The translations under genes were made by a program, and so were the position numbers. DNA of 64,000 nucleotides from Yaniella flava. GTDB taxonomy: Bacteria; Actinomycetota; Actinomycetes; Actinomycetales; Micrococcaceae. The stretch lies in the NCBI RefSeq assembly GCF_039529295.1, contig NZ_BAAAMN010000005.1, forward strand, positions 62,001-126,000, read 5' to 3'. Of the stretch, positions 53,541 to 62,388 are shown in pieces (position 1 is the first letter of the stretch; every line of letters begins with the position of its first letter). The notes beneath the pieces were generated by a model that saw nothing but the letters and a program-made list of their open reading frames with translations, made no database searches and was not told the DNA's origin.

Positions 53541-54833
53541 ATGAACGACAACTGGTCAGAACAACCCGAGCGTGAGCCTTCGGGCGATGCGCACGAGCAG
53601 CCAACGCAACACCTCATGGATGCCCCGCCTCCACCACCTCCGTCACAGGCATCCTATGGCCAGCAGTCCGTTCCTGTGCAGGAAAAGAAGCCCAAACGTA
53701 TCAACTGGCCGGTTTTAGGGTCCTCGGTCGTGCTTGCAGCCCTCCTCGGTGGCGGAGCTGGTGGCCTGGCAGTCAACTACTTTGGCAACAATGGGGCATC
53801 TGCGGGCGCGGAAATAGAGCAGTCCCCACAATTGAATCGCACTGACGACGTCACCCCAACCACCGAGGCTGCCGCTGTAGCCTCACCGTCAGTTGTCACA
53901 TTGTCAGTGGGTGGAGATCAAGCCCAAGGCTCCGGGTCCGGTGTGGTCCTGGACGAACAGGGGCACATTCTCACCAATAACCACGTGGTGACCCTTGGTG
54001 GTCAGTCCGCGGCAGCCAACGTGATGGTTCAAACTTCCGACGGCCAGGTACATGAGGCAGAAGTTGTTGGCCTGGATCCCATGTCTGATTTGGCAGTCAT
54101 CAAAATTGAAGCAGAGAATCTCACCCCCATTGAAATGGGGTCGACGGAAGATCTGAACGTTGGCGACCAAGCGGTAGCCATTGGCGCACCCATGGGGTTG
54201 TCCGGAACGGTAACGCAGGGCATCGTCTCTACCCTCGATCGAACAATTTCCGTGGCTTCCTCAGCGGTCCCAGAAGAACCTGAAACACCAGAAGAGGAGA
54301 GCCCCTTCGAATTTGGTCTGCCAGAGGACACCGAACCTCCTACCGGCCAAGGCCAAATTCATCTGAACGTTCTCCAGTCGGATGCCGCGATTAACCCGGG
54401 CAACTCAGGTGGCCCGCTCGTGGATCATGAGGGTCGGCTGATCGGGATCAATGTGGCTATTGCTACGCGAACCGAAGGCAATGTCGGCCTCGGCTTTGCT
54501 ATCCCGGTCGACTATGCTCAGCGCGTTGCGCAAGAGTTGATTGAAAACGGTGAAGCAACCCACGGCATGCTGGGCGTGAGTATCGTGCCAGCAGGCGATC
54601 AGAATGTTTCCTCTGGTGCTCGAGTCCTTGAAGTTGTCGAAGATGGCCCCGCAGCAGGCGCCAATTTGGAGACAGACGATGTCATCGTCGGTATCGATGA
54701 CAAGAGTGTGACTGATCCGGGCTCGTTGTCGGCCACGGTCAGTGAATATCCTGCAGATTCCGAAGTCGAGATGACCGTTGTTCGTGACGGCGAAGAATTT
54801 ACTGAAACGCTGCAGTTAGGGAGCATGGAGTAG
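53541..54833 (+). CDS. HtrA/DegP-like serine protease, membrane-anchored
   Basis: This 430-residue protein has a cytosolic Pro/Gln-rich N-terminus (about 1-50), one transmembrane helix (about 54-77), a trypsin-like protease domain and a C-terminal PDZ domain (about 340-425). The catalytic triad is His148 (NNHVV), Asp183 (SDLAVIK) and Ser289 (NPGNSGGPLV). It should degrade damaged proteins outside the membrane. The ATG at 53541 has AAAGGACGG upstream. A long acidic loop (EEPETPEEES) sits between the triad residues. Monocistronic or with the PIG-L gene, 28 bases downstream. Confidence 0.93.
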   Translation: MNDNWSEQPEREPSGDAHEQPTQHLMDAPPPPPPSQASYGQQSVPVQEKKPKRINWPVLGSSVVLAALLGGGAGGLAVNYFGNNGASAGAEIEQSPQLNRTDDVTPTTEAAAVASPSVVTLSVGGDQAQGSGSGVVLDEQGHILTNNHVVTLGGQSAAANVMVQTSDGQVHEAEVVGLDPMSDLAVIKIEAENLTPIEMGSTEDLNVGDQAVAIGAPMGLSGTVTQGIVSTLDRTISVASSAVPEEPETPEEESPFEFGLPEDTEPPTGQGQIHLNVLQSDAAINPGNSGGPLVDHEGRLIGINVAIATRTEGNVGLGFAIPVDYAQRVAQELIENGEATHGMLGVSIVPAGDQNVSSGARVLEVVEDGPAAGANLETDDVIVGIDDKSVTDPGSLSATVSEYPADSEVEMTVVRDGEEFTETLQLGSME

Positions 54834-54861
54834 GACTAGACTTGGGCACGAAGGAGAGTGC

Positions 54862-55614
54862 ATGCAACCTGTTTTTGCCCAAGACCTCGTCACGAGGTCG
54901 AATATTTCGCGTGCGTTAGTTATCGCCGCGCATCCTGATGATATTGACTTCGGGGCTGCAGCCACCGTCTCCGCACTCACGGCGGCCGGGGTAGACGTCA
55001 GTTACTGTTTGGTGACGTCGGGAGACGCCGGGGGTTTCGAACTGGATCATTCGCGCGAAGCGATGGTAGCCCGACGAGAACAGGAACAGCGTGATGCCGC
55101 TGGCGTTGTTGGTGTCAGCGAAGTACGGTATCTGAAATATCTTGACGGTTATGTTGAGCCCTCACACGATTTGATCAGCGAACTCGTGGCGGTAATGCGG
55201 CAGGTCCAACCCGATGTGGTGATTACCCAGCATCCGCAACGCAACTGGGACAGGCTCCAGGCGTCTCACCCGGATCACATTGCGGTTGGTGAAGCGACGG
55301 TGCGTGCAGTGTATCCGGCCGTGGAAAACCCGTTTGCTTATCCGAGCCTGGAACACTTGCCGGCCTTTCGAATTGGCCAATTGTGGATGATGGGCGCCCC
55401 CGCTGATCTGGTGAATCTGAGGGTTGATGTGACCGAGCACGTCGAACGAAAATTAGACGCCCTGCACAAACATAATTCGCAGCACCCGGACCCCCAGGCC
55501 ATGGACGATAGGGTACGTTCCGCTGTCGAAGCGAACCACCCGGATGCCGAGCGTGCAGCAGAGGTTTTTCATTTGGTAGCAGTGAATGATGAGACCACGT
55601 TCGCCGGGTTTTAG
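54862..55614 (+). CDS. PIG-L family deacetylase (MshB/Mca-like)
   Basis: This 250-residue enzyme carries the LmbE/PIG-L zinc motif AHPDDIDFG (His and Asp) near residue 23, VTSGDAGG, and a C-terminal HPDH metal site. In actinobacteria such enzymes remove acetyl groups from GlcNAc-inositol or cleave mycothiol conjugates; which one applies here is not decided by sequence alone. The ATG at 54862 has AAGGAGAG upstream. Its stop overlaps the next minus-strand stop by four bases. Confidence 0.87.
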   Translation: MQPVFAQDLVTRSNISRALVIAAHPDDIDFGAAATVSALTAAGVDVSYCLVTSGDAGGFELDHSREAMVARREQEQRDAAGVVGVSEVRYLKYLDGYVEPSHDLISELVAVMRQVQPDVVITQHPQRNWDRLQASHPDHIAVGEATVRAVYPAVENPFAYPSLEHLPAFRIGQLWMMGAPADLVNLRVDVTEHVERKLDALHKHNSQHPDPQAMDDRVRSAVEANHPDAERAAEVFHLVAVNDETTFAGF

Positions 55615-56990
55615 TCCTCTAACGGCATCTCGACTACGGCACTACCGGATGGATTCTCGGAGCCCGTATCGGGTTCCACGGTGATCCAGAGGAGCTCGTA
55701 GGCGGTAACGCCACGGAACTGTACCTCATCGTTTTCGAGCTGCTCCTGGGTGTAGGTGTCGACAGAAACGACTGACCCGCCTGGCTCTTCGAATAACCAA
55801 ACCTGGTAGATCTGATCGTCGTCGATCTCTGGGACATCCTCAAAGGTCAGGTACGCGACATCTTCCTGGTTTGAATAATGCCCGGTGACCGAGCCTTCGT
55901 CCATCTCGAGGGGTTCCGTCGTGACGGTATCGTCAGCGCCATCCACCGTGCTACGAATTCGCTGATCACCGGTGTTCAAGAAGATGAATGCAACGATCAC
56001 CGCAACGATCAGTACAGCACCGACGACAATAAACATCGTCCGGCTGCGACGTTGTTGGACAGGGTCCTCTGCAACCTCGTATTCTTCAACACCCTCTATG
56101 AAGCCGATGCCGACGTTTTGCTCAGGGAGCTGATCCAGCACTGAGTCCAAGAGTTTTGCTGGTGGGTGTGCTGACACCCGCCGGTACGCCCAGGTCAGCA
56201 TGCGCTGGAACAGAGCGTGCCGTGCGCGCAAATGTGTGGCTGTTGCGCGATCCTGGCGGTTCACCCACGCTTCCACAGCCACTGACTCGGCGTCATCAAG
56301 AGCCTGCAGTGCATTCAGGGTCGCGAGTTCAGTGCCCAGCCCGACGTGCAGATCGGACTCGACGTCATCCGAGAAGGCGGCAGTTTGCCCACCCGAAGAT
56401 GAGAGGGATCCGGTGATGCGGGTCGTCAACAGTGGATCAGACTCCGGATTGGTGCGACCAGTAATTTCAGATAGGTAATGGCGAGTCAGCCGGATGGTGG
56501 CGTCTCGCAGGCGCGACTTCAACGTTGGTAGGGCGACATTGAGTTCCGCAGCGGCCTCGTCAATGGTGCGGCCTCCCAACCAGATGGTTGTCAGGGCTAA
56601 TGCCTGGGCATCCGTGAGGGGCTGCAGTTCGGTCAGTCGACTGGCAATGGCTTGCATGCGCGGCACACCGCCGACGTCTTGGGCATCAGGACGATGGTAG
56701 CGGCCGGTTTGTTGTGCGATGGAATTGATCCATGCGACGACGGTACGATCCCGAGCTTGTTCATCGGCGTGGTCCACGTTGAAGTCGAATGTGAAATGCG
56801 GAGCCTGCCGCCACAGTGATGTGTAGGCATCGGTGGTGGCCTGAAGGGCATCGTCTTCAGTAGGAAAGAGCGCGGTGAGCATGCCGTAGACCTGCGGTGA
56901 GGTGACATCGTACAGCGCTGCGAATGCGGCGGTGTCATCTTCGCCGGCTAACTGCAAAAGCTGGGCTGGGCCCGGAGTTTGTGTTTCCAT
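55611..56990 (-). CDS. ECF sigma factor fused to its RskA-type membrane anti-sigma factor
   Basis: This 459-residue single polypeptide has, in order: a sigma-70 region 2 (about residues 18-100, AAFAALYDVTSPQVYG and WRQAPHF), region 4 (about 120-172, LTDAQALALT and EAAAELNVALPTLKSRLRD), and a 45-residue linker. These are followed by an RskA-like anti-sigma domain (about 218-288, LNALQALDDAESVAVEAWV), one transmembrane helix (318-338) and an RskA C-terminal domain (about 345-459, VAYLTFEDVPEIDDDQIYQVWLF). It looks like SigK plus RskA without a stop between them. The sequence shows no ATG, GTG or TTG near the junction. The end of region 2 is divergent (QQTGRYHRP), so promoter binding may be altered. 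ATG 56990 is preceded by AGGTGTG; GTG 56993 is possible. Confidence 0.88.
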   Translation of the reverse strand: METQTPGPAQLLQLAGEDDTAAFAALYDVTSPQVYGMLTALFPTEDDALQATTDAYTSLWRQAPHFTFDFNVDHADEQARDRTVVAWINSIAQQTGRYHRPDAQDVGGVPRMQAIASRLTELQPLTDAQALALTTIWLGGRTIDEAAAELNVALPTLKSRLRDATIRLTRHYLSEITGRTNPESDPLLTTRITGSLSSSGGQTAAFSDDVESDLHVGLGTELATLNALQALDDAESVAVEAWVNRQDRATATHLRARHALFQRMLTWAYRRVSAHPPAKLLDSVLDQLPEQNVGIGFIEGVEEYEVAEDPVQQRRSRTMFIVVGAVLIVAVIVAFIFLNTGDQRIRSTVDGADDTVTTEPLEMDEGSVTGHYSNQEDVAYLTFEDVPEIDDDQIYQVWLFEEPGGSVVSVDTYTQEQLENDEVQFRGVTAYELLWITVEPDTGSENPSGSAVVEMPLED

Positions 56991-57048
56991 CACACCTAGC
57001 TTAGAAGCAGTTTGACCTCAGGAGCCTTTCGGCGCGCCCTAAGCGCCG

Positions 57049-57558
57049 CTAACTCCCCGAAAATTCATGTTGCCGCCACGCTTCATACAGCACAATTGAC
57101 GCAGAATTTGCCAGATTCAGTGAACGACGACCGCTTTGCATCGGTAGGTAGACGGCCTCAGTGACCATCTCACCTTCTAACACATCGTCGGGTAAACCAG
57201 TAGATTCTTGGCCGAACAGTAGAACATCACCGGGCTGATAGGCGATCGTGTCATAGCGTTTGGTCCCGGAGCCGCTGAAGGCAAAAACCCGCACGGGCTG
57301 CAGCGCTTGCCACGCTGCGGCGAGACTCGCATGCACGGTCACCAACGCGAGATCATGATAATCCAGGCCGGCGCGGCGTAGGTGGGCATTGTTGAAATTG
57401 AAACCCAGTGGTTCTACCAGGTGCAATTCGGCACCGGTGATGGCTGCAAGGCGAATCGCGTTTCCGGTGTTGCCCGGGATTTCGGGGGCGTGGAACACGA
57501 TGCGAAATGTCGGGTTCGTGGTGTGTGGGGCGCGGGGTGCGGTGTCGTGTGGGTTCAT
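57049..57558 (-). CDS. trmL: tRNA (cytidine/uridine-34-2'-O)-methyltransferase TrmL
   Basis: This 169-residue SPOUT (SpoU) methyltransferase has the PEIPGNTGNAIRLAA start, LVEPLGF, LFGQESTGLP and the final SLNLANSASIVLYEAWRQ knot motif of TrmL, which methylates the wobble ribose of tRNA-Leu. It is smaller than TrmH and lacks an N-terminal RNA-binding domain, as expected. Its ATG overlaps the stop of the upstream J-domain gene (ATGA). The sigma-fusion gene lies downstream on the same strand after about 60 bases. Confidence 0.92.
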   Translation of the reverse strand: MNPHDTAPRAPHTTNPTFRIVFHAPEIPGNTGNAIRLAAITGAELHLVEPLGFNFNNAHLRRAGLDYHDLALVTVHASLAAAWQALQPVRVFAFSGSGTKRYDTIAYQPGDVLLFGQESTGLPDDVLEGEMVTEAVYLPMQSGRRSLNLANSASIVLYEAWRQHEFSGS

Positions 57559-58427
57559 AATTTTGCGATCAGTTGGCCCATGCTGGTTCGATCGACGACG
57601 TTGTGGTCGCCTGTGCCAATGAACAGTTTGACCTGGCGTACCGCATCCATGATCGAAGCAGGCGCTTCGGAAAGCCCAAGAGTGTTGAGTGTCGTAGACG
57701 CTTGGATCGTCGGGGCATGGGGGTTCGTGGAAAAAATGACCGAGAACGCGCCGACTTCAAGGTTCGGGAAGAGTTGCTGCAACCCCGCTACGGCGTCGGA
57801 TAAATCATCGAGCACAACGCGCTTCCGGCCCATAAGTTCGGTGCCATTAAACTGGTAGACGTCCGGTGGGGCGTGCTGTGCAGAGAACACTGCGAGCTTG
57901 CTGCCCCCGAGCAGCACGGTGTCTAAGACATGCCGACGTGAAAGTTTGACACCGTGAAAAATTCGCACTGCAGGCAGCGCCGAGTGCACGCGCTGTTGCA
58001 ACATGTCAGAGAGCCGAGTGTGTAGCGTGCGGTTTTGACGGCCAAAGAAGCCACCCGGGATCTTTCCGTGAACAACTCGTTGAGCCAAGGGCGAATCCAC
58101 CGTCACCGGCGGTTTGCCGGGAACCTGGACAGGCCCCTCCGCCAGGGGTGGAATGAACCGGAACGGTTCAGCCTCGGTCGGTGGGGCGGTATTCGTCCGG
58201 GGTGCGGGATTGGGGCCCTGTGGTTCGGACGCCGGTTCGGGTTCAACCTCAGAAAGTTGTTTCCAGGCTTTGGTGATTTGATCAAAGCGAGCTGCATCAC
58301 CGCCGCGATCCGGGTGGTGTTGTTTTGCCAACGCCAAGTATGCCCGGCGAACTTGCTTCTCGCTCGCCGAGGGGCTGACCCCGAGCACTGCATATGGGTC
58401 TAAACGGTTACCTGGATTGTCTGACAC
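57555..58427 (-). CDS. J-domain protein with a degenerate NERD-like domain
   Basis: This 290-residue protein has an N-terminal J domain (DPYAVLGVSPSASEKQVRRAYLALA, HPD at 38-40), a Pro-rich linker (about 62-115), and a C-terminal domain from about residue 120. There the VLDTVLLGGSKLAVFSAQ strand pair (about 167-184) resembles the core of the NERD nuclease-related fold. The ExK pair of NERD nucleases is replaced by SAQ (182-184), so a nuclease is unlikely. The J domain should recruit DnaK. The frame starts at 58427 (divergent from the desulfurase gene). Role unknown. Confidence 0.75.
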   Translation of the reverse strand: MSDNPGNRLDPYAVLGVSPSASEKQVRRAYLALAKQHHPDRGGDAARFDQITKAWKQLSEVEPEPASEPQGPNPAPRTNTAPPTEAEPFRFIPPLAEGPVQVPGKPPVTVDSPLAQRVVHGKIPGGFFGRQNRTLHTRLSDMLQQRVHSALPAVRIFHGVKLSRRHVLDTVLLGGSKLAVFSAQHAPPDVYQFNGTELMGRKRVVLDDLSDAVAGLQQLFPNLEVGAFSVIFSTNPHAPTIQASTTLNTLGLSEAPASIMDAVRQVKLFIGTGDHNVVDRTSMGQLIAKL

Positions 58428-58465
58428 GGGCCATATTCTACCTGTGCTGTTCTAAACTAGAGGAC

Positions 58466-59665
58466 ATGTCCCGTATTTATCTTGATCATGCAGCCACGAC
58501 TCCAGTGCGTGATGTCGCACTGGACGCCTTCGTGACGCAGGCCAAACGCAACGGTAATGCTTCTGCCTTGCACTCTGCAGGCCGCTCGGTGAAATTCCAG
58601 GTCGCCGAGGCACGCGACCGACTCGCGGCGACGCTGACTGCTGATCCCAGCGAGATCCTGTTTACCGCCGGCGGGACTGAGTCTGACAACCTGGCGATTA
58701 AAGGTTTGTTCTGGGCCAATGCTCCACGCGATGTCATCATTGCCACCCGTGTTGAGCATCCCGCGGTCATTGAAACGCTTGAGTGGTTGGAGGCCCACGA
58801 GGATGCCACCGTGGTGTTTGTGGACGTGACCGAGGAGGGCTTTGTCGATGTGGAGTCCTGGAAGGCCGCGTTACAAGAACATGAGGGCCGTATCGCCTTG
58901 GCGACACTAATGTGGGCCAATAATGAAATCGGCACCATTCAACCCATCGAAACCATTGCTACATTGTGCCAGGATGCCGGGGTGGATTTGCACGTGGACG
59001 CGGTGCAGGCTTTCGGTGCCATTCCGGTCACATTTGTCCCCGGAATTACGACCATGGCGCTGTCGGGGCACAAAATCGGGGCCCCCGTAGGCATTGGAGC
59101 GCTGCTGGTGCGCCGCGACGCAAAACCGGTGCCCGTCTTACACGGCGGGGGACAAGAGCGTGAAATCCGGTCGGGAACGACCGCCGACGCGTTGATCCTG
59201 GCATTTGCTGCGGCTGCTGAGGAAGCCACGGCCAATCTTGCTGAAGAATCTGCGCGCTTGGCGGGTCTGCGAGATCAGCTCATCGACGCGGTCCAAGAGC
59301 GCATCCCGGACGCCAAACTACAAGGCCCCAAAGATGCCAATTATCGGCTTCCAACGAACGTGCACTTTTCCTTTGCGGGGGCAGAGGGTGACTCGTTACT
59401 ATTTGGGTTAGACATGGCAGGAATCGAATCATCGACGGGATCAGCCTGTAATGCTGGGGTATCACGTCCCTCGCACGTCATCTTGGCAACTGGCCAGGAC
59501 GAAGCAGCAGCCCGATCCACCCAACGTTTTTCGCTGGGACATACGACGACGCAAGAAGACATTGACGCGGTGTTAGAGTCGCTGCCAGGAATCTACCGGG
59601 CGGCAGCAGATGCCGGTATGGCAGCGGAAATGTCATCGATCCGGACAGCGAATTCGCACCGATAA
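58466..59665 (+). CDS. Cysteine desulfurase (IscS/NifS class)
   Basis: This 399-residue PLP enzyme takes sulfur from cysteine. MSRIYLDHAATTPV is the family start; the PLP lysine is Lys203 (LSGHKIGAP) and the persulfide cysteine is Cys328 (STGSACNAGVSRPS). It supplies sulfur to MnmA, whose gene follows after 12 bases; it may also feed Fe-S assembly. I start at ATG 58466 (AGAGGAC upstream); the frame is open 24 codons upstream into the divergent gene's region. Confidence 0.94.
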   Translation: MSRIYLDHAATTPVRDVALDAFVTQAKRNGNASALHSAGRSVKFQVAEARDRLAATLTADPSEILFTAGGTESDNLAIKGLFWANAPRDVIIATRVEHPAVIETLEWLEAHEDATVVFVDVTEEGFVDVESWKAALQEHEGRIALATLMWANNEIGTIQPIETIATLCQDAGVDLHVDAVQAFGAIPVTFVPGITTMALSGHKIGAPVGIGALLVRRDAKPVPVLHGGGQEREIRSGTTADALILAFAAAAEEATANLAEESARLAGLRDQLIDAVQERIPDAKLQGPKDANYRLPTNVHFSFAGAEGDSLLFGLDMAGIESSTGSACNAGVSRPSHVILATGQDEAAARSTQRFSLGHTTTQEDIDAVLESLPGIYRAAADAGMAAEMSSIRTANSHR

Positions 59666-59677
59666 CGGGAGAGCACT

Positions 59678-60826
59678 ATGAAAAAATTGAAGGTTTTGGC
59701 AGCAATGTCGGGCGGTGTTGATTCGGCAGTAGCCGCCGCCCGTGCAGTAGAAGCAGGCCATGATGTCGTCGGCGTGCACTTGGCGCTGTCGCGTATGCCT
59801 GGCACCCTGCGCACTGGCTCTCGTGGGTGTTGCACGATTGAGGATGCTTCGGACGCCTGGCGTGCTTGTGAAAAACTCGGCATCCCGTATTACACCTGGG
59901 ACTTCTCGGAGCGTTTCCAAGAAGAAGTCGTCGACGATTTCATTGAAGAATATGCCGCAGGTCGCACACCGAACCCGTGCATGCGCTGTAATGAACGCAT
60001 CAAATTCGCAGCCTTGCTGGAACGTGCTATTGCCCTGGGCTTTGATGCCGTGGTCACCGGGCACTATGCGAAGGTGATCGAAGGTGAGGCCGGGGAACTG
60101 GAATTGCACCGCGCCGCAGATGACGCTAAAGACCAGTCCTACGTGCTTGGTGTGCTCACGGCCGAGCAGCTGAAGCATTCGATGTTTCCGTTGGGCGACA
60201 CGCCATCCAAAGAGATGGTGCGCGCCGAAGCAGCCGAACGTGGCATCTCTGTTGCGCAGAAGCCAGATTCCCACGATATTTGCTTCATTCCCGATGGCGA
60301 TACTCGCGGTTGGCTTGAAGAAAAAATCGACATGGAAGACGGACCCATCGTGGATACCGAGGGTGAGGAAGTCGGTACCCATCCCGGGTCGCAGGCCTTT
60401 ACCATCGGTCAGCGTCGCGGACTCGGCATTGGCAAACCCGCTGAAGACGGCAAACCGCGCTTTGTGCTTGAACTGCGTCCAAAGGAAAACACAGTGGTCG
60501 TTGGTTCACGCGAGATGCTCTCGGTGGATCGGATCACCGGTATCCGTCCGTCCTGGGCAGGCCTCCCCATCGCCGAAGACTCCACGGGCGAATGGTTCGA
60601 TTGCCACGTGCAAGTACGGGCCCACGCCGAACCGGTGCCGGGCCGTACTCGGGTGACGACCGGTGACGTCGACGGGGCCGAAGCCGTCGTATGGGAAATT
60701 GAACTGGACGAGACGATTCAAGGTGTTGCGCCCGGTCAGACTGCGGTCGTCTACCAGGGCACCCGCGTGCTCGGTCAGGTGACCATCCACAAGTCAATCA
60801 ACGCCGAGCGCCTCGCACACGTCTAA
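59678..60826 (+). CDS. mnmA: tRNA-specific 2-thiouridylase MnmA
   Basis: This 382-residue enzyme makes 2-thiouridine at tRNA position 34. It has the PP-loop SGGVDSAVAA, catalytic Cys in NPCMRCNERIKF, the second Cys in SHDICFIPDGDT, and GSQAFTIGQRRGLGIG. The ATG at 59678 has GGGAGAG upstream. It forms an operon with the desulfurase upstream and chorismate mutase downstream. Confidence 0.97.
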   Translation: MKKLKVLAAMSGGVDSAVAAARAVEAGHDVVGVHLALSRMPGTLRTGSRGCCTIEDASDAWRACEKLGIPYYTWDFSERFQEEVVDDFIEEYAAGRTPNPCMRCNERIKFAALLERAIALGFDAVVTGHYAKVIEGEAGELELHRAADDAKDQSYVLGVLTAEQLKHSMFPLGDTPSKEMVRAEAAERGISVAQKPDSHDICFIPDGDTRGWLEEKIDMEDGPIVDTEGEEVGTHPGSQAFTIGQRRGLGIGKPAEDGKPRFVLELRPKENTVVVGSREMLSVDRITGIRPSWAGLPIAEDSTGEWFDCHVQVRAHAEPVPGRTRVTTGDVDGAEAVVWEIELDETIQGVAPGQTAVVYQGTRVLGQVTIHKSINAERLAHV

Positions 60827-60836
60827 ACTAAGAGCT

Positions 60837-61172
60837 ATGAACTACGATTCCACGGCATCCTCGTTGACGGATACCACCGATCCGGCGATCCTTGAAGAAC
60901 TGTTATCCATCCGGTCCAGCATCGACAATATTGACGCGACGCTCGTGTATTTGCTGGCCGAACGGTTCAAATGTACTCAGAAGGTCGGTCGGCTCAAAGC
61001 CAAACATGAACTACCACCGTCTGACCCAGAACGCGAAAAGGCACAGATCAAACGGTTACATTCGTTAGCTCGCGACGCGGAACTGGATCCAGCGTTTGCC
61101 GAGAAGTTCTTGAACTTCATCATCGAAGAAGTCATCCGTCACCACAAGGCCATCTCTCAGGAGCACCAGTGA
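60837..61172 (+). CDS. Chorismate mutase (AroQ class)
   Basis: This 111-residue helical protein has the AroQ pattern: LLSIRSSIDNIDATLVYLLAERFKCTQKVGRLKAKH, with the first Arg, Lys and later Glu/Gln positions of the active site. It converts chorismate to prephenate for Phe and Tyr. The ATG at 60837 lies ten bases after mnmA. Its stop overlaps the next gene's GTG. Confidence 0.9.
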   Translation: MNYDSTASSLTDTTDPAILEELLSIRSSIDNIDATLVYLLAERFKCTQKVGRLKAKHELPPSDPEREKAQIKRLHSLARDAELDPAFAEKFLNFIIEEVIRHHKAISQEHQ

Positions 61173-62146
61173 CGCAACCGGTGGGTTTGGTCGATGGAAC
61201 CTTCGCCGGGACCGATCTCCACGCCGTCTATGCACTGCAGCACAACGAAATTGGGACGCCGCACATCCCTGTGCTGGCAGAACTGCCAGACGTCGGCCCA
61301 CATGCGACAGGCGTTGGCAAGGTTGCTGCCAACCTGAGTCTGCCATTTCAGCTGCGCTCCTATGGCTGGCAGCTGCAACATGGCGAGCGAATTTCTGCCA
61401 TTGACCAACTGCGCGCGATCTCGCATCGCGATAGCACCATCCAGGCGATGTCCGATATCGCCGCCGACGATGTTGTACCGGAGGTCTCGGTGCGCTTGCT
61501 GGGTCCCGTGGCGTTAATGATGGCCGGGTGGTTACCCTCCGGGCAGCGTATCCTTCGCGACGCCGGTGCGCGTCGCGATATTACCGGTGCTTGGGCCGAA
61601 GGTGCAGCGACTCTCATCGCCCGGATCCGTGGCGTCCTCGGCGCTGCACCGACCATCATTGTTGACGAAGCGCAGGCGTATAAAGCTGTCAACGGGCAGG
61701 TTCGCACTGCTTCAGGTGCCGGTTTCGAATGGTCCATCGATGTGTCCGAAGTACGTTCCATGTGGGAGACCGCGGCAGCCCAGGACGCCACGGTGCTTAT
61801 CGAAACGTCCTCCGAGCTTATCGGGACGGCAGCTGCAGTCTGCGGTGTTGTGCTGGACTGGCCGACAGGCCGTAACCGAATGACCGAGCAGACCTGGGAG
61901 CTGGTTGACCGTCTGGTGCAGAAAGAGACGCCCGTTGCCTTGCAAATAGAACGTCGGGATCATCCTGAACGTTACGCCGAAGAACTTGTGCAACAGTACC
62001 TCGATTGGGGTGCCAGTTACGAGGGGTTGGACCACGTACGTTTCCTACGACGTTTTCACAATGCATCCGCCACAGATGCCGGCCCCGGACTGCAAGACCT
62101 CCACATTCTGGCCGATCACGCTGCAGGGTATGCAGCATCCTTGTAG
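61169..62146 (+). CDS. MetE-like TIM-barrel protein (cobalamin-independent methionine synthase superfamily)
   Basis: This 325-residue protein resembles, from memory, the short MetE/UROD-superfamily proteins found next to mnmA and ligA in actinobacteria: THIPVLAEL-like opening, TGVG, LLGPVALMMAGWLPSGQRIL, IIVDEAQAY and LQIERRDHPERYAEE. The zinc ligands of true MetE (His, Cys, Cys) are not evident, so methionine synthase activity is doubtful. The start is GTG 61169 (overlapping chorismate mutase by four bases). No ligA follows. Confidence 0.7.
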   Translation: MTQPVGLVDGTFAGTDLHAVYALQHNEIGTPHIPVLAELPDVGPHATGVGKVAANLSLPFQLRSYGWQLQHGERISAIDQLRAISHRDSTIQAMSDIAADDVVPEVSVRLLGPVALMMAGWLPSGQRILRDAGARRDITGAWAEGAATLIARIRGVLGAAPTIIVDEAQAYKAVNGQVRTASGAGFEWSIDVSEVRSMWETAAAQDATVLIETSSELIGTAAAVCGVVLDWPTGRNRMTEQTWELVDRLVQKETPVALQIERRDHPERYAEELVQQYLDWGASYEGLDHVRFLRRFHNASATDAGPGLQDLHILADHAAGYAASL

Positions 62147-62388
62147 CACCGTCGTCGTACGCGAGCATTGTGTCTGTGAAAGACCGTTCTCGGAAGGTCT
62201 CAGTGACGGACGATGAGCTTTGGTATTTAGACCCGGAAGCCCCTGCAACTGCGGTGCGGGAGAGTATTAGGCTGGCGCCGTTGGTGCCGCCGTGAGTACC
62301 GGATGTCAGACTTCCCATAATTTGGACCAGTGAACGAGCTGCGACTCAAGACTTTCTGTGAGCATCGTGACGACGCCACTAACGTATA

